NCBI GenBank assembly: GCA_009733575.1
Contig: ML769421.1
Span: forward strand, 124,001 to 188,000
Length of the DNA: 64,000 nucleotides
DNA from: Gymnopus androsaceus JB14
Lineage: Eukaryota > Basidiomycota > Agaricomycetes > Agaricales > Omphalotaceae
Reading direction: 5' to 3'
A program made the position numbers and the translations under genes. Under the pieces are notes generated by a model. That model ran no database searches and was not told the DNA's origin. It saw nothing but the letters and a program-made list of their open reading frames with translations. This document shows, piece by piece, positions 46,700-58,920 of the stretch; positions within the stretch are counted from its first letter, which is position 1; each line of letters starts with the position of its first letter.

Positions 46700-46708
46700 C
46701 CCGAATCC

Positions 46709-47271
46709 AATTTGATTTCAATTTCACGTGGCGTAAGTGAGCTCCAGATATGCACAACGAAAGCGAGAGCTTTAGCACTTCGAAGCTTCGTGCGCCACCA
46801 TCCAAGACAAAACGAACAACCCAAAGAACGAAAATCAGAGCTTAAGCGAGCTTGGACTTGACCAATTTGATCTTTGATACACTGCGGGGATGAGCCTAAG
46901 AAATATACCGAGAATACAATATAGATATAAGATATTTTCGCATTGTACTCGGCTTCCGAATAGATTAGGTGATAAAACGCTGAGGTTTTTTTGAAACAAA
47001 AAAAACCCCCCCGCATAATTTTATTCTTTTCATACTGCGGTTTAATGGGGGTACTGTCAAACTAACCTGTATCGAGAAACAATTTTCATGCATTACTCCT
47101 TCGGAACCCAGAATTTGCCAAATGTGCCCTCCGGTAAAAAGAAGTCCATGAAAGGGGAGTTCAGCTTCTTCACAACAATATCAAAGTTGTTGTTACTGAG
47201 TACATCTTCTTCATCATCAGATTGCGGTTCTATACCACCTCACATCCATGCAACATCGCCGATGAATTTGT
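46709..47271. other. Flank of the Mutator-like element
   Basis: A minus-strand frame (FVVHIWSSLTPREIEIKLDS) runs through the 9-bp target site, so the element may have landed in the 3' part of an old gene. Poly-A/C runs lie near 46995-47010. No intact gene recognised. Confidence 0.3.
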
Positions 47272-48313
47272 GAAGGATGAAATATTTCTTCTTAACGTTG
47301 GGAATATTGAGGTTCTGTCGCAGCCGAAGGGGCTTATCAAACAGCATAGCTCCCGCGTTCATCATTGGCAACGCTATGCAGAGTGGTAATAGGGCTTGCT
47401 TGCGGAGGTGTGTGTCTCCTTCGAATGAATATCTGAGTCAAATAGTCAATTAATAGCAAATGGAAAGAAAACACAATGTTACTTCAGAATCATCACTACT
47501 ACTCCATTCGAGGTATAATTGGAATGCCGCGAATAATGAGTGTAGAGTCTGATGGAGTAAGAGTGCATTCTGAACGCAATCAGCTTCCCAGTCATCCACT
47601 GAGAAACCAGTGAGCACGTATACGAGAGCGCAGGACTAATAAATGGTTAGAGCAAACGCAATATATAGATGACAATTGACGAATAGTTGCTCTCATGGAG
47701 AAGGGAAGGTCGGAAGTTACTTCAAGAAAGGCTTGGATCTCTCCTGAGTCTTCCATCTGCATTATTTCTTCGTCCGTATAATTCTCCTTTACACTTGAGG
47801 CTCCAGTCATTCGACAGCTCACATCACGTTCACAGACCTAGACAGAGTGAGATGCAACATCAAGGACTTGGGATACGCAGATACCTTGGAGTTCCTGGCG
47901 TTGACACAGCCGATGAGGCTCGGGTCTTCGATCTCACTACCCAAATATTAGACGTTGTAAGAATCCCTGTGTATGCGTCGACGCCGTCGCTTGGATTGGC
48001 GGTTGTTTACAATCTGCTGAAAAGAACCTCGTCGGAGTTTTCGAATTCGGGCTGCTATTACTCTTGTTAGTATTATCCAGTCTCAGTACAACAACGCCAA
48101 AGTAGCTAGAGTATATCCGATCACTACTCCAAGAAGTGGATGCGAAGGCAAAGGATGGAATTGTCTGGTTGTGTGAAGAGACGCGTACGTACATACAGGA
48201 CTCATGAGCGCTTGTCTGTCCATGTTTTGTTCTTCTACCCCACGAGCATAGACGATTGCGTTCTTAACAAGATTGATGCGTCTTAGCTCACGAGGATTGA
48301 AGAAATTAACCAA
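47272..48313 (-). CDS. Multi-exon gene of unknown function (tentative)
   Basis: Coding-looking blocks in order: RRINLVKNAIVYARGVEEQN, a hydrophobic HPLLGVVIGYTLATLALLY (possible membrane helix), RSKTRASSAVSTPGTPR, ENYTDEEIMQMEDSGEIQAF, VDDWEADCVQNALLLHQTLH, LFAAFQLYLEWSSSDDSE, and KPLRLRQNLNIPNVKKKYFI ending HKFIGDVAWM with a stop near 47272. GT/AG borders exist between most blocks, but the frame through 47900-48100 could not be settled. No family recognised. The start near 48313 is the first plausible ATG and not certain. Confidence 0.35.
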
Positions 48314-48968
48314 ATCCTAGTCTTGGACTTTCAATCGCGATTTTTACCCACCTCTTGAATTCACCAAACGTCCCACAGAATCCAGATTCAGTCGAGCTTT
48401 GGGCAGCTGGGCAGCACCAATACACACTAAATAGTGATAAGTATATCGAAGGAGTCAGTATACATTTCTTTTCGCTTTTCCTTGTGTAAAGCTTAGTCTC
48501 GTGTGTGCGCGGGACGTGCTTCAAGTTCGTGGGGGCGAATCACAGCTGTTCGCAAGTTAGCAGGTAAGAAAATGGGGGAAAACAAGATAAAATTATTGTA
48601 GGTAGCGTCGCCGTTTATACCACCAGCTGTACAGTTGGTGGCTTCGGCGTATACATGTCAGTAGTAAGTATGATAATCTGTCAAGTAAGTAAGTGTTCGG
48701 TGTTTATGTACGATGTAAGTAAGTGTAAGTAAAGTCAAGTCCGAAGGACTTGTCAATATGAGACGGTTTGATTTCAAAGGGAAGTTAAGTATTGGTATAA
48801 ATGTTTCGCTGTAATGTTCGGCAACACGTGTAAGTAAAAGGTACGTAAATAAGGAATAACAACAATACCGTGCTTCAGAATCTGATGACAAAAGTGCATA
48901 AACTACGAAACGGCTGGAGAAACCATATGCTGAGGGCCAAGTTAGTGGAAGTGGATTCCCTCCTACAA

Positions 48969-50590
48969 TTAGCCTTTGAGTGTGCAATCGCCCTGCCTAT
49001 ATTTGCCATTTTTATAATCCCCCATCTTACAAGCACTGGTGAGTGTATGTTTGCCCTTATACAGAATGTCCAGGGCCGCATCCTTGTTGTTTTTGTTGGT
49101 GGCAGAGATCGTAATGGCGTCGTGTAGCTGGCTAGGGATGGAGATCGGGCCACCTAAATTACCCTCTCCGCTAAATCCAACGACCATTCCTCCAACACTT
49201 ATAATGGCAACGAGGTCGAAGTTTGCATTACTTCCATCATCGTTCTTGTTATATTGGATAAGATGTATACCAACGTCTCCCTTAGGTACACCGCTGGGCG
49301 CGGGTCCAGAACTATTTTCAGGATCTTCATTCAGCACTAGGCATGGTGCGTAGGATGAAGTCTTGTACTCACAATATCAAACGATGGTTCTGTTTCCCTA
49401 CAGCTTTAACTTGAGAAGTTTTCATGTATGCCCACTGTTTTGAGAGGTCAGAATTCGGTTTAATTGTGTATGTGGGAAGTAGGTCACATTTTCAAAACCG
49501 CCATCTCCTTGAAGGACAAAAATGCCTGCATGAGCTAGGAAGGATAAAAGCAGTCAGTCATTTATGTAGCGGTCGCTCAGGCAGTACGCACTGCCATAGA
49601 CATCATAGTTGTATTTCCCAAGGACCTAAAAATAATTTAAATGAGGAATGGTGAGCAAGTCAATATCATCGAAGTAACTTACGGTATGCGTAGCAGTATT
49701 TTGGTGGGACCAATCTTTACCCTCTGCACCTTGACCATAGAAAGCATGCGAATCTTTGGCATAAGCGACGACGACATTCCATCCGGGGTGTGCTAAAGGG
49801 TGGACCTTGAGTATTGAAAATTTAATTGCTCAGCTTTGGCCAATTTAACACACCTTTCATGAATGCTTCCACGGTTTCCTGGGTAAACTTTCCGCTAGAT
49901 CGTCATCGCGACATTAGAACGCTTTGCATTGAATAGCAAGAGTTGACCACAAAACTAACCGTTCCTATCAAGCAAAAGATCAGTGAGAAAATTTAGATGA
50001 ACACTAGCGACTAGACTCACTTCGGCGCTCTTCTTTTCCATTTGCGCGACCGCACTGAACACTTTTGACAGAATGTTCAAAAAGGATGTTACAACTTCCA
50101 AGGCTGTTCCAAGAACCTCCCCTACTATAGGAACTCCCTCGACTGCGGCCCCTAATTCGCCGGTGACCTTGGCCACATCCCCCGTTACCTTTCCAGCTGT
50201 GTTCAGTCCTCCTCCCGGAGTATTCACCGACGATGATGATGATTGCTTTGCTCCCCCCTTTGCTCCCTTCCCTGCCGCATCCTTTGCCGCTGTCGCAGCA
50301 GCCCCTCTAGGTCGGATAGCAACACCACTGCTGGGAAGTAGAGTCAAATCCTCATAGATGAGATCTAAGTGCTTGTTTGATTTGTAGGTGTTACCGAAAT
50401 CGTCGTCGTAAGAGACACTGCTATCGGAGGCAGTCTGCCAAACCTGACCAGTAGAGGGTAGTAGATGTAATTCGTCAACGGTAGGATTGTGATCCACACG
50501 GACATCTACGACAGGCCTTGCGGGAAGAGGACCTGCGGTGACGACCTCCGCAATGGATAGTAGCAAAAGAGAACTGTAGATGGATTTCAT
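48969..50590 (-). CDS. Secreted protein of unknown family, paralogue A
   Basis: Start MKSIYSSLLLLSIAEVVTAG is a signal peptide with likely cleavage after VTA. The first exon (50021-50590, 190 codons) goes on to a basic Gly/Ala segment and a glycine-rich amphipathic region, GDVAKVTGELGAAVEGVPIV, with GEVLGTALEVVTSFLNILSK. Then comes a 5-nt exon GAACG (49960-49964), and exons 49854-49894, 49683-49792 (HPGWNVVVAYAKDSHAFYGQ), a block LGKYNYDVYGS, HAGIFVLQGDGGFEN, WAYMKTSQVKAVGKQNH, and the last exon (to 48969) with VGIHLIQYNKND and ANFDLVAIISVGGMVVGFSG. Family not recognised. The amphipathic glycine-rich helix could interact with membranes, but no toxin or enzyme motif is evident. About 430 residues. 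The donor near 49385 is uncertain. Confidence 0.7.
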
Positions 50591-50705
50591 GAAGTGAAGG
50601 AGAAATATATGAGGTTGGGGAGCGTTGAACACGGTAAACTAGGCCTGCTAGTGAACGATGGAGACGAACCGGTCGTACTTGGAGTGGATGCATGAGAAAT
50701 TTGCT

Positions 50706-50711
50706 GTTTAT
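50706..50711 (-). promoter_or_regulatory. TATA box of paralogue A
   Basis: TATAAA on the minus strand, 116 bp upstream of the ATG. Paralogue B has the same box at exactly the same distance, which supports function in both copies. Confidence 0.6.
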
Positions 50712-53133
50712 AAAACATTCTGCAATCGCTGAAACACGAGATTCAATGTAGTGTAAAAGAAGCAAATTCACTTACCGAATTTCATTGAATCGTCGGGGCT
50801 CAAGGGCATGCTTAGGCTATGTATCTTGTGTACAGCAGCTCCGCTATAAGTCACTTTCCTGTATCAGTTGTCGTAGCTGGTTGCCCAGAATTACTGTATT
50901 GTAAGCCCTCGGTAGACTAGAGCATCAAAAATGAAGGGCAAATCGTGATCCGTGGCGCAGATTAGATACTAGCCTCTTGAGACGAGGACCAAAGAGGATG
51001 CGCATTGACAAGCACACAATGGAGAGACGGGAAGAGGGTAGTTGTCTCGGGTATCTCGGTATACGTATCCTTCCCTCCCTTCCTCCAAACTTGCTTGATG
51101 GTTCGGCCTCTAATGCCCAGTAGGTGTCAAGCTCGCAATGCGGAAACCAACACTATGGAGAAGGTCCACCAAGGCTAATGAATGAATGTCAAGCCTTGGT
51201 TCATGCCAAACGTCCAGCTCATAGTTTTCCTGTCCCTATTGAACGCTGAGCTGGCACACGATTCTCTGTGGATTTTTGTCCCGGTCATAGACACCTGAAT
51301 TCAGCCATTAACAGACGATCAAGTTGGGGATGCAGAACTCGTAGTAGTAGGTGATCTTGACATTTTTACCGTAGTGCTTGGACCGGAGACGGTGATAGAT
51401 GTAAAGATAGAAGAATAGGACCAGCCAGTAACATGATAAAACTGGAAACGACGTAAAATGGAATCTCATCTGAACAGAATAGAATGCACGAAAGTCAACT
51501 TTTACAGCCGAACTGTCTTTCTAGAATTTGTCCCTCCCTGCAGAAGCGGGTGTTTCGAGACTATGGAGTCTCTCGGGCAGAATCTGGATTAGCGGGTCGG
51601 TACGGGACTCAGAATGCATGCTGCTCCCGCTGTTGATGCTGTCTTGAAAAGTTCTGGAAAAGAAGAAAGTTAGCACCGAATCAAATGGGTAAACGAAAGC
51701 TCACTTTATTGTGATGTTAATTTGAATCGGCTCAATGTTGAGCACTCAAAGTACTCAAGTCCAACCGACAACAACGCAACACGGCATCATCCTCCATACC
51801 CATTAGTTGAGCGTTAAGATCACTAATGAATTCCATTCTCGTAGAGGCTAGTGTTCAAAGGAAAGACGATTTTCTTCTTGGGCTAAGGGAGACTTGGAGT
51901 TGGCCAGTTGGTAGGGAAGGACTCGAAAGTGAAATCAAAGCCGCGAAAGCACGAACCACAATGCTTCTGTCTATCTCCGAGCGTCTACAGGGCCCCGGCT
52001 CCAGAGACTCGGAGCTTCATGAGCTGTGAAAACCACGACTGGTGACCGTAAATACTGGGTGTAATGATAGGATGACGGAGGTTTGCATGCACTGCAAACA
52101 CCGATTTCGCGGGACTGCGGGTTGGGTTGAGTTGGGATGTGGTACCTCGGATAGCTATTCAAAGCATCGGTATCGATGAGTGTTTGATAAACTAGATTCG
52201 TTTCGAGTTGCATGATTCAAGATAGCACTTGAGTTCGCGGTAAGAGCGGAATGATCTAGAAATAAAGGAACAGGATAATTCATTGATCCTTGATCGAATA
52301 TGGATTCCAAGTACGATGTAGACGACCTCATATGTGAATTACCGCTCTGTAACCTGAACCTGAACCTGAACGCCTTCAACCCTTTCGATTTCTACGCAAT
52401 AGAGGCTACAGTATCATGATCAGCCTGATTTCAGGATGGAATATCCAAGTACGCACTTCTTCGCTTGGTGTATATGCAACCCTAAGCTCATATAAACAAA
52501 CACATATGCAATGTGTATCTATAACCTCGAGAATGCGTAGTGCGCGCTTCGTCGCCGGTGGAATTAGCAAGAATTTCGATCTTGAAACGTTCATTTCAGA
52601 GGCAGTTTTTTAAAAAAGAAAAGGACTCCGCATTATTGTCGTCCTCTAGTCGTTGTCGTTGTCGTTGGTTAGTGGATTCAGAAAGTGGCGCCGTGGGCGT
52701 CAAAATGTAGACTCGAACCAAACGTCACCGGGCCCCGCGTTTGCGGCACTTTGATCGACTCATCATCAAACGTCGCTGCATCTACTACGGTGACTGGCTC
52801 GAGTCTAGTCAAAATGAGTAATGCGACCGGCACTTATTTGGCGTCTATGATCACAACTTCCGAGTCGGTACAAACTCAAAGTAACAAAACTCAAACTTAG
52901 TACACCTTCGAGGAAAAAATTCCTCAGTTTCGATGCTGACATATCATACTGCTCGGTACAGCTTGCACTGGAGGAAAAAACTCCGAGGACATGAGCTGCA
53001 ATTCGAAAGGCATAGTAAGCTTTCAATAACTTGCTTTCCGGGAGTGGCGACCGCGGAGGTCCAGGAGACACCCTTCCTACGCATGCCGGATTCCTTGAGC
53101 AAGAAAAATGCACCAGAATACTTTCGTTATCAT
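50712..53133. other. Non-coding part of the duplicated block, copy A
   Basis: No gene recognised. Most of this interval has a counterpart in 55300-58920. The stretch 52500-52670 is nearly identical to 58236-58395 and better conserved than its surroundings. Confidence 0.4.
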
Positions 53134-53225
53134 TCCGACCCGGGGAATCGAACCTCAGCCTATCGCGCCCAAATAGTCCGCTTATGAAAGGCGATAATGT
53201 TAACCACATACTACACCATATCGGA
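53134..53225 (-). tRNA. tRNA-Glu (UUC) pseudogene-like, with intron
   Basis: On the minus strand TCCGATA opens the acceptor stem, the D arm is GTGT..., the anticodon stem TATCGC/GCGATA pairs perfectly and the loop reads CT-TTC-A, so UUC (glutamate), followed by an intron of about 17 nt. Compared with a normal tRNA-Glu the D loop has four extra nucleotides, the T stem has mismatches, and the acceptor stem mispairs at its base. It is probably no longer functional. Confidence 0.65.
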
Positions 53226-53289
53226 ATGATTTCTATTAACCACAACCTGAGCTGGGTCCACCTTCCGTGTGTTTGTTACAGCTTACAAG

Positions 53290-53400
53290 TTCACTTGCCT
53301 CCTCGCAAGTCACAACAGTGTTTCAAGTTGTTAGTAACGTCGACGTTTTGTTCATTGTTCAAGTTGTTAGTACGCCGACGTTTTGTTCATTGTTCATATT
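53290..53400. repeat. Two-copy direct repeat of about 35 bp
   Basis: ttcaagttgttagta followed by cgacgttttgttcattg occurs twice in tandem at about 53320-53395, with one indel. It lies just beside the tRNA-Glu relic, between the two copies of the segmental duplication. Confidence 0.6.
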
Positions 53401-53573
53401 AATATGCATCGTTAGCTGAAGGTACATCATCATAAGTATACAGGTAGGTAGGCCTGAGGGTAGGTCAGGTAGCCAGTAAGGTAGGGTAAAGTACCATTAA
53501 GTAAGAATACTATGTATGTACTTATATGCAATGAGATATGGATATGGAAGTCCAGCGGAAGTGGATTCCATGA

Positions 53574-55186
53574 TTAACCTTTGAGTGTGCAATCGCCTTG
53601 CCTATATTTACCATGGTCATATCCCCCCATCTTACAAGCACTGGAGCTGGTGAGTGTATGTTTGCCCTTATACAGAATGTCCAAGGCCGCATCCTTGTTG
53701 TTTTTGTTAGTAGCAGAGATCGTGATGGTGTCATGAAGCTGGCTAGCAATGGATATCGGGCCACCTAAATTACCATCTCCACTAAATCCAACAACCATTC
53801 CTCCAACGCTTATAATGGCAACGAGGTCGAAGTTTGCATTGCTGCCATCAGCATTCTTGTTATATTGATAAAGATGTATGCCAACATCTCCTTTAGGTAC
53901 GCCCTTGGGCGGGGGTCCAGAACTATTTTCAGGATCTTTATTAAGCACTAGTCATAGTGCGTAGAATGAATATTTGAACTCACAATATCAGACGATGGTT
54001 CTGAGTCCCTACAGTTTTAACTTGAGAAGTTTTCATGTATGCCCACTATTTTGAGAGGTGAGAATTTGGTTTAATTTTGCATGTGGGAAGTAGGTTACAT
54101 TTTCAAAACCGCCATCTCCCTCAAGGATAAAAATTCCTGCATGAACTAGGAAGGATAAAAGTAGTCAGTAATCTATATAGCGGTCGCTCCGCAGGTACGC
54201 ACCGCCATAGACATCATAGTTATATTTCCCAAGGACCTAAAGATAATTTAAATGAGGAATGGTGAGCAAGTCAATATCATCGAAGTAACTTACGGTATGC
54301 GTAGCAGTATTTTGGTGGGACCAATCTTTACCCTCTGCACCTTGACCATAGAAAGCATGCGAATCTTTAGCATAAGCGACGACGACATTCCATCCGGGGT
54401 GTGCTAAAGAGTGTACCATGAGTAATGAAAATTTAATTGCTCAGCTTTGACCAATTTAACACACCTTTCATGAATGCTCCCACCGTTTCCGTGGTAAACT
54501 TTCCGCTAGATCATAATTGCGACGTCAGAACACTTTGCATTGAGTAGCAAGAGTTGACTATAAAACTAACCGTTCCTATCAAGCAAAAGATCAGTGAGAA
54601 AAATTAAATGAGCACTAGCAGCTAGACTCACTTCGGCGCTCTTCTTCTCCATTTCCGAGACCGCACTGAACACCTTGGATAAAATATTCAAAAAGGCGGT
54701 TACAACTTCCAAGGCTGTTCCAAGAACCTCCCCTACTACAGGAATTCCCTCGACTTCGGCGCCTACTTCGCCGGTGACCTTGGCCACATCCCCCGTTACC
54801 TTTCCAGCTACGTCTAGCCCTCCTCCTGGAGTATTCACTGAGGATGATGATGATCCCTTTGCTCCCTTCTTTGCTCCTTTCTTTGCTCCCTTCTCTGCCG
54901 CATCCTTTGCCACTGTCGCAGCTGCCCCTCTGGATTGGATAGCAATACCGCTGTCGGGACGGAGGGTCAAATGCTCATTGATGAGGTCTAAATTCTCGTT
55001 CGATTTGTAAATGTTACCGAAATCGTCGTCGAGGTGCCAAACCCGACCAGTAGAGGGTAGGTGCAATTCGTCAACGGTAGGATTGTGATCCAGACGGACA
55101 TCTACGACAGGCCTTGCGGGAAGAGGACCTGCGGTGACGATCTCCGCAATGGATAGTAGCAAAAGAGAACTGTAGATGGATTTCAT
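53574..55186 (-). CDS. Secreted protein of unknown family, paralogue B
   Basis: Close paralogue of the gene at 48969-50590 with the same exon plan, including the 5-nt exon GAACG. Start MKSIYSSLLLLSIAEIVTAG. The first exon is shorter in the acidic part (a gap around TASDSSVSYD of copy A) but has an extra KKGAKKGAK repeat in the basic part. Downstream blocks HPGWNVVVAYAKDSHAFYGQ and VGIHLYQYNKNAD are nearly unchanged, whereas linkers differ more, as expected if the protein is still under selection. The last exon ends CTLKG at 53574. Function unknown; secretion is predicted from the signal peptide. Confidence 0.7.
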
Positions 55187-55301
55187 GAAGTGAAGAGAAA
55201 TATATGAGGTTGGGGAGCGTTAAACACGATAAACTAGTCCTGCTAGTGATCGAGGGAGACGAACCGGTCGTACTTGGGATGAAGGTAGGAGGAATTGGCT
55301 G

Positions 55302-55307
55302 TTTATA
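55302..55307 (-). promoter_or_regulatory. TATA box of paralogue B
   Basis: TATAAA on the minus strand, 116 bp before the ATG, in the same context (ctgtttataaaacat) as in paralogue A. Confidence 0.6.
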
Positions 55308-55499
55308 AAACATCTTGAAATCGCTGAAACACGAGAATCAGAGAGATCGGATATGGGGTTTAATTCGTAAAGAAGCAAACTCACTTACCTAATTCCACCG
55401 CTAATAATGAATCTTCGGAGCTCAAAGACATGCCCAGGCTATGTATCTTGTGTACAGCAATCCGCTATAAGTCACTCTCCGTTTAGGAGGTTGCATGCT

Positions 55500-57215
55500 T
55501 AAGTCCATCTAATAATGGGCCGCCCAGGATTGTTGTATTGTAGCCCCTCGGTAAGCACTTGTTTGAATTTCGGGTTTCCCCAAATCTTGTCGTTGGGATC
55601 AGATGGATGTTAGTAAAACTAGTTTCGCGTAGAATGACTAGTGGGAGAACTAATATACGGCACCTTGATCAGGCTGTATTAAGCTAGAAAGGATCTGATT
55701 AATGCAACAGGAGTAAAAAGTGAATGTTCCATTACCGACACTATGTCAGTAACTCTCAGGTCATGAACGTAGACACTAAGCGTAACCTAAACAATCTAAT
55801 CTGCTCCTGAAGGTAGACCTAGAGAAGAAGCGAGACTGCCTAATAGGCGGAGGTGGTGTACAGCCCAAACGATGCTTGATCCTTTGTGAGACCCATCTTG
55901 ATATTACACAGCGGGTTGTACCGGCTTCCACGGAAACCAATCCTATCTTGAGTTCCCGAATAGGACAAAAATAGTATACCCGAGCCTATGATTTTTCGAT
56001 GAAGGACACAATTTGGCTGTGAACTATGTAGTTGATTCCTGAATTGCCACTGTTGGTTGGTCGTTGCATAATAAGTCCCACGCCTTTGAAACTCCATTCG
56101 ATGCTTCGCTTGCCAGTTCCAATCAAGTTGGATAAAGTTGGTTCACATTGCTGAAGTCAAGTGCACAAATAGTTAACTCGACGAAGGCCTTTCTTCTCCT
56201 CCCACGAAAGAGATTCGAGATAGCTTTTGTGGTTGTGTAGAACTCATCGACTCGGAGGCTAGGAGGTCTTCGATGTGGCATGTAAATCGGGACTAAAGGT
56301 GAAGAGACCGATCTTCAGTCAGAGGAATATTCGTTTCGGTACAATAGATTTACCTAATCGACGAACACTAAAAAAAAACCAAACTCCTCAAAATTGCATA
56401 TTGAGTGACCATTTTGAGATATAGGACGCGACGTCAGGCTTTGAAAAAAAATCCGTTGAATCGAAGGATACTAAAACCCTCACATTTTGAAACATTTCCA
56501 GATCCATTCCACAGGCCTTCTACACACTCAAATGCTACTAAATCAGTAAACAATAAGTAAAGGAAGAAACCTCCTCACGACATGGAATACTAAAAGTAAC
56601 TTTCCCCATGAAGAAATTATTATCATCTCGTTCCGCGCCTCCGCCTCTCCCGTTTCCAGGCCCAGATGCACTTCCATTCGGAGGCGCATCGATACTTGAT
56701 ATCTTACTTGCAAACATTAATTTCACCTCTCTCTATGTGACTACATCTCCTCGATCTATAGTTGAGCTTACCGTGCTGAATCGTGATGGTGATAGGAACC
56801 TTCGAGATATGAAACATCCGCCGGGAGCTTTTAGAGCATATCTAAACAATCCTTGAGAGGGTGGCGGGGCTCCAGAGTGGCTAGAGTCGTTCGGTTGAGG
56901 TCTAGCACTGACGCTCGAGGTAAATCGGATATGAGGCTGTCCACTGTGATTCCTGGCAGTGTCCAAGATTCTATAGAATCACAATGACACCAATATCTTC
57001 GTGACAAACACCAGTGTAGGGATCGATGGAACACATTAGCATAGATCAATTACATCTTGTAACCTTGTAACGCCAACTAGTTTAGAACAAGCCTCCAAAA
57101 GAGCTGGTCCAATCTTCCCAAATCGACCTATGTGGAGGGCAAGTTACTAGGTCTTGTATCTAAAGATACCGTGGATCCATCACGGACACGGCCACCAGAT
57201 ATGGCGAGAAAGTCG
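55500..57215. other. Extra sequence in copy B of the duplication
   Basis: Absent from copy A. No gene recognised; a minus-strand frame near 56540-56730 reads RGGGAERDDNNFFMGKVTFS but has no clear partner exons. It could be an insertion in B or a deletion in A; no terminal repeat was seen at its edges. Confidence 0.4.
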
Positions 57216-58920
57216 AGGGGCAAATCGTGAGCCATGGCGCAGATTAGATACTAGCCTCTTCGAGACGACGACCAAGGAGGATGCGCGTTGACAAGGGCAC
57301 GACGGAAAAACGGGAAGAGGACGCCATAGTTGTCTCGTTATCCTTCCCTCACTTCCTCCGAACTAGACGGTTCGGCCACCAATGCCCGGGAAGGTGCCTC
57401 CTCGGAAGAAGGCCCGCGATGCGGAAACCAACATCCTTAGGATCAAGGCTCAAACACTTATTCAACCGACAACAACTGACAACATAGGTCAGGAAACGCG
57501 CGTGGTGCACGGTATCATCCTCCACACCGAGCCCATATGTAATAGTCGGGAGTTAAGACCACCAGTGATTCCATTCCCGTAGTCTGATGTCGAGAGGAAA
57601 GGGGACTTTCTTCAGTAAAGGACTTGGACTAGGGGAGACTCGGAGCTAGGCCCAGTTGGTAGAGACTTGAAGTACGATAACCGAAGCTGCGAAAGCACGA
57701 ACCGCGATGCTTCTGTCTATCTCCGAGTGTCGACAGGCTCCGGCTCCAGAGACCCAGAGCTTCACGAGCTGTAAGAATCAAGACTGATGATCGCAAAGCT
57801 ATCGCTGCTGTGTGTGGTGATAGGACGGTGGAGGCTTGGATGCACTGCGAACACCGATTTCGCGGTATTGCGGGTTGGGATGGGATAAGACCTCAGATGG
57901 CTATCCAAAGCATCGGTATCAATGAATGTTTGACAACACTTCGGTTAGATTCGTTTCGAGTTGAATGATTCACGATAGAACTTGATAGTGGCAAGAGGGG
58001 AATGATCTACAGAGAAAGTCGTCAATGTCACAACTTGGAATTCATATTCGCTCCAGGATCAATGACTTCAATGCTCACCTTGTTCAAGTTCGTATTTGAA
58101 TTACCACTCTGTAACCTGAACCTGAACGCCTTTCTCTTTCGATTTCTAAGCAATAGAGGCTGCAGTATCATCAGCCTGATTTCAGGATGGAATATCCAAG
58201 TACGCACTTCTTCGCTGGGTGCTAAGCTCATATAAACAAACACATCTGCAATGTGTATCTATAACCTCGAGAATGCGTAGTGCGCGCTTCGTCGCCGGTG
58301 GAATTAGCAAGAATTTCGATCTTGAAACGTTCATTTCAGAGGCAGTTTTTTAAAAAAGAAAAGAACTCCGCATTATTGTCGTCCTCTAGTCGTTGACATT
58401 GGTAGGCTGTAGTAGGCTGTAGTGGATTTTTGTCTCCCGTAGGCAGACTCTCGCAAGCAAGCTTGCTAATTTAGAGTCTGCACAATGTCGCGCCGCGTCA
58501 TCAGGACCTCGATTTTCAAGTGCCTGCCGTTTCCTTTTTTATCGAATATTTCCTTTTATATCGAGTATTCCTTTTTGTGGATGATGGCTCATCGCCAGTA
58601 AGCGCCAGCTCCTTGCTCGTTTATTTCTATCTCTGTGAGCGTACGATTCATGTTCAATAATGGGTTCTTCACATAGACATGTCTGGCCATCATTGGAAGT
58701 GAATTGGTTAGATAGTGAGCTCATTAACATGTTCAAATAGGACTCGCGTCGGAAATTTTCTCGAATTAGGCGCTCACACGTGAGTGAAAAATCGAACTAC
58801 GGTCAAGACCCTTCAACATTGATCAGACTAAGTGGATTTAGAAGTGGCGCCGTGGGCGTCGAAATGCGACCGGCGCTTATTTGGCGTCTATGATCACGAG
58901 TCGGTAAGTACAAGGTAAAC

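Larger units (their letters stand above)
48940..52880. repeat. Segmental duplication, copy A
   Basis: Matches copy B (53560-58920) in the same order and orientation: the secreted-protein gene, its promoter, the segment with gcgcagattagatactagcc (50959 and about 57238), the cttctgtctatctccgag segment (51965 and 57712), the segment with gaatgcgtagtgcgcgcttc (about 52532 and 58273), and gtggcgccgtgggcgtc (about 52684 and 58843). Copy B contains roughly 1.7 kb more between the gene and the second segment. Confidence 0.85.
53560..58920. repeat. Segmental duplication, copy B
   Basis: Same order as copy A but about 1.4 kb longer overall, mainly through extra sequence at about 55500-57215 that has no counterpart in A. 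Shared segments run from the last exon of the secreted gene to the gtggcgccgtgggcgtc word near 58843. Confidence 0.85.

Noticed and set aside
46675..47016. 113-codon minus-strand ORF spanning the element border
   Set aside because: It crosses the target site and the end of the element, so it cannot be one intact gene; at most a relic beside the insertion.
50073..50357. Plus-strand ORF over the first exon of the secreted gene
   Set aside because: Antisense shadow of a Gly/Ala-rich coding exon; the same shadow occurs at 54675-55010 for the paralogue.
52805..53245. 146-codon minus-strand ORF
   Set aside because: Runs through the tRNA-Glu-like sequence and has no splice or domain support.
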